Origin: Staphylococcus delphini
Lineage (GTDB): Bacteria > Bacillota > Bacilli > Staphylococcales > Staphylococcaceae
Assembly: GCF_900636325.1 (NCBI RefSeq)
Contig: NZ_LR134263.1
Location: 806,001 to 870,000 of the forward strand
Direction of reading: 5' to 3'
Length of the DNA stretch: 64,000 nt
Each line of letters opens with the position of its first letter. Position 1 is the stretch's first letter. The position numbers and the translations under genes were made by a program. The notes beneath the pieces are model-generated. The model was not told the origin of the DNA and did not search any database. It saw nothing but the letters and a program-made list of their open reading frames with translations. This document shows positions 59,656 through 64,000 of this stretch, piece by piece.

Positions 59656-61836
59656 ATGACTCAAGAAGAAACTTTCAAAATTGCAGGTATGACATGTGCC
59701 GCCTGTTCGGCGCGTATTGAACGGGTCCTCCAGCGTGAAGCCGGAATTGATCAAATTAATGTCAACTTAGTCATGGAAAATGGAACTGTGAAGTATGACC
59801 CGAGCCAGATTACGATTGAAGAGATTTATGAACGTGTCGCTAAAATCGGGTATGAAGCTTTTCCAATGGAGACGAAAGATGAAACAGCTAAACGCAAAAG
59901 CGATGAATTGAAGCGACAAAAAGCAAAATTCATTATTTCAATAATTTTAGCATTACCCTTACTGTATACGATGTTCGGGCATTTTTCATTTTTAAGTTTT
60001 ATTCCAGTTCCAGACCTTTTAATGAACGGCTGGTTTCAATTTATTTTAGCAACACCGATTCAATTTGTACTCGGTTGGCAATTTTATGTCGGAGCATACA
60101 AATCGTTAAAAAGTAAAAGTGCGAACATGGATGTCCTCGTTGCGATGGGAACTTCAGCAGCTTACTTTTATAGTCTTTATTTAATGTTGACACATCTGGG
60201 CCATAGCGGTCATGTGCCACTTTATTTTGAAACGAGTGCGGTATTAATTACGCTCATTTTATTAGGTAAATATTTCGAAATGCGTGCAAAAGGACATGCA
60301 AGTGACGCGATTAGTAAACTTGCTGCACTACAAGTGAAAGATGCGGAAGTGGAACGTGAGGGTAAGACTGAAATGATCGCCATTGATGATGTCCGTGTAG
60401 GTGACATTGTATGGGTGAGAAGTGGTCAACAAATCCCATTAGACGGTCAAGTGATTGAAGGTTCCACAACGGTCAATGAAGCGATGTTGACAGGGGAAAG
60501 TATGCCTGTTGAAAAAAATATCGGCGACACTGTCATTGGAAGTACAATCAACCAAACGAATTTTATTAAACTTCAAGTGACGCATGTCGGTGAAGACTTA
60601 GTATTGAATCAAATCATTAAAGTCGTGGAAGAAGCGCAAAATGATAAACCACAAATTCAACGGTTAGCGGACAAAATTTCAAATATTTTCGTACCGACTG
60701 TCGTTGTTTTGGCATTACTGTCATTTATCGTATGGTTTTTCGTTGTCACACCGTTTCAATTTACGGCAGCATTTGAAATTTTTATCGCTGTCATCGTCAT
60801 TGCCTGTCCTTGTGCTTTAGGCCTTGCGACACCGACTTCGATTATGGTGGGATCAGGTCGTGCAGCAGAATCTGGTATTTTATTTAAAACAGCAGAAGCA
60901 TTAGAACAAGCGCAACATGTCGATACGATTGTCTTTGATAAAACCGGTACAATTACGAACGGTGAACCTAAAGTCGTACACGTGTACCTTGAAACAGAAG
61001 AAGCAATGATTGGCGCTTATGTTAAAAGTTTGGAAATGCAATCTGAACACCCACTTTCTAAAGCATTAGTGGATTATTATAATGACGAAGCGGTCCGCCC
61101 TGTTTCGCAATATGAGACACATGCAGGAAGCGGTATTTCAGGTGTCATTGACGACAATCGTGTGCGTATCGGCTCCATGCGTTTCGTTACAAACAATGAC
61201 TTAACTCAAGACCAACAAGATAGCATGCATTCGTTGGCAGAACAAGGCGCAACAGTTGTTGGCATGACAATCAATGAAACACTTGTCGCAATCATCGGTG
61301 TGAGAGATGAACCGAAAGCGGAAGCGAAAGCAGTCATTGAAACGTTAAACAAAAATTACGACTTAGTCATGTTAAGTGGAGATAGTGAACAGACAGCACA
61401 AGCAATCGGTCGTGAACTCGGCTTTACACGTGTCATTGCAGAAGTGAAACCGGATGAAAAATCTAAAGTTGTTTCAGCACTCCAAAATGAAGGTCAACGC
61501 GTCATGATGGTCGGCGATGGTATTAATGATGCACCGGCATTAATGAAAAGTGATATCGGCGTCGCAATGGGTTCTGGCTCAGATATCGCATTAGAATCCG
61601 CAGACATTGCACTCGTACGTAATCATTTAGGTGGTATTGCCGAAGCCCTTCAACTCAGTCGCCTTACGATTAAAAATATTAAACAAAACTTATTTTTCGC
61701 CTTTTGTTATAACTTGATTGGTATCCCTATTGCTGCAGCAGGCTTTTTAGCGCCTTGGGTTGCAGGTACAGCGATGGCATTTAGTTCAGTTTCAGTTGTA
61801 TTAAATGCATTACGATTAAAAAATGTGAAAAAATAA
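59656..61836 (+). CDS. copA: Copper-exporting P1B-type ATPase with a single N-terminal metal-binding domain
   Basis: A 726-residue Cu(I) export pump of the cell membrane. One HMA domain (residues 4-70, C14 and C17 in GMTCAACS) precedes eight membrane helices. The transport motif CPC is at 384-386, the phosphatase TGES at 279-282, the phosphorylated Asp at D428 (FDKTGT), SEHPL follows, and the hinge is VGDGINDAPAL. S. aureus CopA has two N-terminal HMA domains and about 800 residues, so this is a shorter form. It lies 100 bases after copZ with a possible CsoR site of its own. The ribosome site is AGGAGATGAC. Confidence 0.95.
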   Translation: MTQEETFKIAGMTCAACSARIERVLQREAGIDQINVNLVMENGTVKYDPSQITIEEIYERVAKIGYEAFPMETKDETAKRKSDELKRQKAKFIISIILALPLLYTMFGHFSFLSFIPVPDLLMNGWFQFILATPIQFVLGWQFYVGAYKSLKSKSANMDVLVAMGTSAAYFYSLYLMLTHLGHSGHVPLYFETSAVLITLILLGKYFEMRAKGHASDAISKLAALQVKDAEVEREGKTEMIAIDDVRVGDIVWVRSGQQIPLDGQVIEGSTTVNEAMLTGESMPVEKNIGDTVIGSTINQTNFIKLQVTHVGEDLVLNQIIKVVEEAQNDKPQIQRLADKISNIFVPTVVVLALLSFIVWFFVVTPFQFTAAFEIFIAVIVIACPCALGLATPTSIMVGSGRAAESGILFKTAEALEQAQHVDTIVFDKTGTITNGEPKVVHVYLETEEAMIGAYVKSLEMQSEHPLSKALVDYYNDEAVRPVSQYETHAGSGISGVIDDNRVRIGSMRFVTNNDLTQDQQDSMHSLAEQGATVVGMTINETLVAIIGVRDEPKAEAKAVIETLNKNYDLVMLSGDSEQTAQAIGRELGFTRVIAEVKPDEKSKVVSALQNEGQRVMMVGDGINDAPALMKSDIGVAMGSGSDIALESADIALVRNHLGGIAEALQLSRLTIKNIKQNLFFAFCYNLIGIPIAAAGFLAPWVAGTAMAFSSVSVVLNALRLKNVKK

Positions 61837-61921
61837 TTTTATGAATTTACAATTTGGTGTAGTAAAGCGCTACAATTTAGGGTAAGATAAAGGAGTAGAT
61901 AGCAGAATACGGGGTGATCAA

Positions 61922-62068
61922 ATGGCGAAAAAGAATGATAAGCTTCAAAATGTGGTCCAAATGTTATCTTCAATCGGTGTGAAGGTGAAAAAAACGAAGC
62001 CCCGATTAGATATTATGCGATCATTACCCAAACCTAATCCTGCAACTGAGAAATTGAAACCTTATTAA
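61922..62068 (+). CDS. 48-residue basic protein
   Basis: A short gene read as MAKKNDKLQNVVQMLSSIGV, then VKVKKTKPRLDIMRSLPKPN and PATEKLKPY. The ATG has GGGGTGATC just upstream and a terminator follows the stop at 12 bases, which supports a real gene. The protein has a helical first half and a basic, proline-rich second half without membrane spans. A short palindrome TGTAG...CTACA lies at about 61857-61873 upstream. I do not recognise a function. Confidence 0.65.
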   Translation: MAKKNDKLQNVVQMLSSIGVKVKKTKPRLDIMRSLPKPNPATEKLKPY

Positions 62069-62079
62069 GTATGTTTGAG

Positions 62080-62123
62080 AAGCACTTGGATGTTGACTGA
62101 TGTCATGTCTAGGTGCTTTTTAT
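62080..62123 (+). terminator. Terminator after the 48-residue gene
   Basis: AAGCACTTGGATGT pairs with CATGTCTAGGTGCTT (with G-T pairs) and is followed by T residues. Confidence 0.75.
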
Positions 62124-62227
62124 TTTTTGTTAGAACTACTTTGGTGATGTAGAAACAATCTTTGATTGCGTCAACCAGACCTTTGTAGTTTGGTATAAAT
62201 TGATGTGGGTGAATGCGACGTTTGGAC

Positions 62228-62290
62228 TCGCGTTTCCTAGGGGTTGAGGGGAGGTTGTGACAAAAGCGCTTAGGATTTGAGCAGAACCGA
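62228..62290 (+). repeat. Truncated copy D of the dispersed repeat
   Basis: About 60 bases, from the CGCGTTTCCTAGGGG segment to GAGCAGAACCGA, match the 5' core of the large copies almost perfectly (one or two changes). The element ends abruptly on both sides, with no terminal inverted repeats, so this is a relic. Confidence 0.7.
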
Positions 62291-62359
62291 TCTTAAATAT
62301 GTTTACTATGTGAGGCTGCTAAAAATAAAAAAATAATTTATAAATAAAACATTACATTG

Positions 62360-62388
62360 TTGAATTTAAATTAGGATATTCATATAAT
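62360..62388 (+). promoter_or_regulatory. Promoter of the LPXAG surface protein gene
   Basis: TTGAAT and TATAAT are 17 bases apart, giving a leader of about 100 bases. Confidence 0.6.
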
Positions 62389-62496
62389 AAAGTTAAAGAT
62401 AATATGGTGTCCATCTAAAAAACGTTTTGAACGAACGGATGGATTAATTTGTCGCTCAGTTACAGTGAAAAAATAATTTTAAAGGGAAGAGTGCAC

Positions 62497-63257
62497 ATGT
62501 TAAAAAATTAGTTGTTACAGGTTTGATTACAGCAGCAGTTGCACAAGTTTATACGCATGACACACAAGCAGCGGAAAAGAATGCTACAGATGCGCCGAAA
62601 GTGATGGTTAAGGATGAGGCGAAAAAAGATGGGACACCGATCATCCATAAACCTACGTACATTTACCCGCATTTAGAGGGAGAAGATGATGTTGCATATT
62701 TAAAACGTATGTCAACGCATCCACCAAAAGGCGCAGTTCCATACGGTGTGTTGAATAAAGATGGCTCGATTACAGAAGCGAATACGGATCCACATTACGA
62801 TATTTTACAAATTGAAGATCCAAATGCGATGAAAGCTTCGGTTTTTGCACCGGCAGATGATCAAGATGCGACAGTTAGTGATTTACAAATTGAACCGCCA
62901 GCATTAGTAGGAACAAGTGTTAAACACATTGATGCTACGGGAGATGCGCAATCTAGCGATGATCAAAAAGCAACAAAATCTTCAAAAGCATCAGTACAAG
63001 ATAAGAAGAAAAAAGACGTCACAGCGCAAACGGCACAAGCAAAAACAGATAAAATGATGGCGACTACAAAAATGGCATCAGCGAAACAACAAGTAAATAG
63101 AAACAAAGCGATGAAACAACAAGACAAAGCAGCAAAAATGTTGCCAGCAGCAGGGGAACCACAAGTGAATGCAATCGGTCAAACAGCGCTGGCACTTTCA
63201 ATGATCGCATTAGGTGTCATCGCGTTCTTCACACGACGACGCAAAATAAATGAATAA
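62497..63257 (+). pseudogene. Cell-wall-anchored (LPXAG) surface protein, SasD-like, frameshifted in the signal peptide
   Basis: After AAAGGGAAGAG the ATG at 62497 reads MLKN and stops in TAG. Adding one A to the A6 run at 62502-62507 would give MLKKLVVTGLITAAVAQVYT and an uninterrupted frame to 63257, a normal signal peptide for a protein of about 252 residues. The mature part is rich in Lys, Ala, Gln and Asp. It ends with LPAAGEPQ, a hydrophobic helix and RRRKINE, the sortase A sorting layout in the LPXAG form seen in S. aureus SasD and SasF. With the present sequence no secreted product can be made unless slippage occurs. It could be phase-variable, a true pseudogene or a sequencing error. 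Confidence 0.75.
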
Positions 63258-63260
63258 TTA

Positions 63261-63308
63261 AAAAAGAGGTTGGGGAAACGTTATTAGTTCCTCAGCCTCT
63301 TCCTTTTT
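63261..63308. terminator. Bidirectional terminator between the surface protein gene and rodA
   Basis: AAGAGGTTGGGGAA pairs with TTCCTCAGCCTCTT (G-T pairs included), flanked by A and T runs. Confidence 0.85.
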
Positions 63309-64000
63309 ATGAAGTTGTACGTTTTTGTGTAGGTGTTTCATCGTTATACTTTTTCGGTGTATGGTAATGAATACTCAACAACACACCGATGCCTGACATG
63401 AGACTCCAGAGTGAACTCCCACCGTAACTAATAAATGGTAACGGAATCCCTGTAATCGGTAAAAGTTGAATTGTCATACCGATGTTTTGGAAAATATGGA
63501 ACAGCAATAAACTAATATAACCGATAATGAATGATTTGTTGAACAGATCATCAGAATTCATTGCCATACGAATTAAGTGAAGGAGTAATAATAAAAAGAC
63601 ACCTAATAAGATGACTGAGCCTAAAAAGCCGAATTCTTCTCCAATAACTGAAAAAATAAAGTCTGTATGATTTTCAGGAATATACACTTCGCCGTTATTT
63701 AACCCTTTTCCGATGAGCTGACCAGAACCAATAGCTTTTAACGACTCTGTTAAGTGGAACCCGTCGCCTGAACTGTATGCGTATGGATCGAGCCAAGAGT
63801 TGATACGTCCTAATTGATACGTTTTAATACCGGCTACATTTTCAATCAAGCTTGGTTTATAAATAATAGACAAGATTAAGCCGCCACCTAAAACGATTGC
63901 GCTACCAAATAAAGGGGCCAAAATTTTCCATGTGACGCCACTTACAATCACGACACCTGCAATAATCGCTAAAAAGACGAGTGTCGTTCCTAAGTCATTT
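63307..64000 (-). CDS. rodA: RodA/FtsW-family peptidoglycan glycosyltransferase, C-terminal part (cut by window end)
   Basis: The frame stays open to the right edge, so this is the C-terminal ~230 residues of a SEDS protein with about ten spans in full. NDLGTTLVFLAIIAG near the edge, then RINSWLDPYAYSSGDGFHLT, GKGLNNGEVYIPENHTDFIFS and the end PLPFISYGGSSL are hallmark RodA/FtsW blocks. SEDS proteins polymerise glycan strands from lipid II together with a class B penicillin-binding protein. The text is closer to RodA than to FtsW, but the N terminus is needed to be sure. Confidence 0.88.
   Translation of the reverse strand, partial: NDLGTTLVFLAIIAGVVIVSGVTWKILAPLFGSAIVLGGGLILSIIYKPSLIENVAGIKTYQLGRINSWLDPYAYSSGDGFHLTESLKAIGSGQLIGKGLNNGEVYIPENHTDFIFSVIGEEFGFLGSVILLGVFLLLLLHLIRMAMNSDDLFNKSFIIGYISLLLFHIFQNIGMTIQLLPITGIPLPFISYGGSSLWSLMSGIGVLLSIHYHTPKKYNDETPTQKRTTS

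Overview
The window is a piece of a low-GC Firmicute chromosome that is almost certainly from the genus Staphylococcus. The gene order (deoD/pdp, luxS, coaW, rpoE, pyrG, a ywjG homologue, fbaA, murZ, rho, rpmE2, tdk, prfA, prmC, ywlC, ywlE, ywlG, glyA, upp, mnaA, atpIBEFHAGDC, murA, fabZ, tenA-thiDME, yidC, cls) matches the well known staphylococcal arrangement, and the proteins read as close relatives of the S. aureus ones. Several details differ from S. aureus: a csoR-csoZ-copZ-copA cluster, a CopA with one metal-binding domain, and a dispersed ~0.6 kb repeat. A species of the S. intermedius/pseudintermedius or S. schleiferi type would fit, but the species cannot be fixed from this sequence alone.

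Layout. 1-9 kb: end of a HAD phosphatase, a membrane protein, a FadR-type regulator, manA behind a long structured leader, a double-EVE protein with a degenerate McrB-like ATPase domain, a 38-codon membrane peptide, nhaC, a DCC-type thiol protein and deoD. 9-16 kb: pdp, luxS, a SAM-riboswitch operon (M20 amidohydrolase plus ATP-grasp ligase), a tandem DUF2750 protein and coaW. 16-21 kb: a frameshifted VOC gene, then a BCCT transporter and a double GNAT protein lying between two direct copies of the dispersed repeat. 21-41 kb: rpoE, pyrG with an attenuator, glpT, fbaA, murZ, an aldehyde dehydrogenase, rho, rpmE2, and the tdk-prfA-prmC-ywlC-ywlE-ywlG-glyA-upp-mnaA run. 41-51 kb: the complete F1Fo ATP synthase operon, murA, an EpuA-like peptide and fabZ. 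51-59 kb: an SSB-like gene with an apparent AUU start, the TPP-riboswitch thiamine salvage operon, yidC, an HD hydrolase and cls. 59-64 kb: the copper cluster, a 48-codon gene, a frameshifted LPXAG surface protein and the C-terminal part of rodA running off the end.

Most of the window is core metabolism: nucleotide salvage and synthesis (deoD, pdp, pyrG, tdk, upp), cell wall precursors (murZ, murA, mnaA), translation termination (prfA, prmC), energy (atp operon) and cofactors (coaW, thi genes). The accessory or unusual material is concentrated in the gaps: four related repeat elements, a 5' remnant of a type I restriction methylase gene, two smaller reading-frame remnants, two single-base frameshifts, and several cis-acting RNAs (SAM-I, TPP, the pyrG leader, a manA leader). 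No rRNA, tRNA, CRISPR array, transposase gene or prophage was found.
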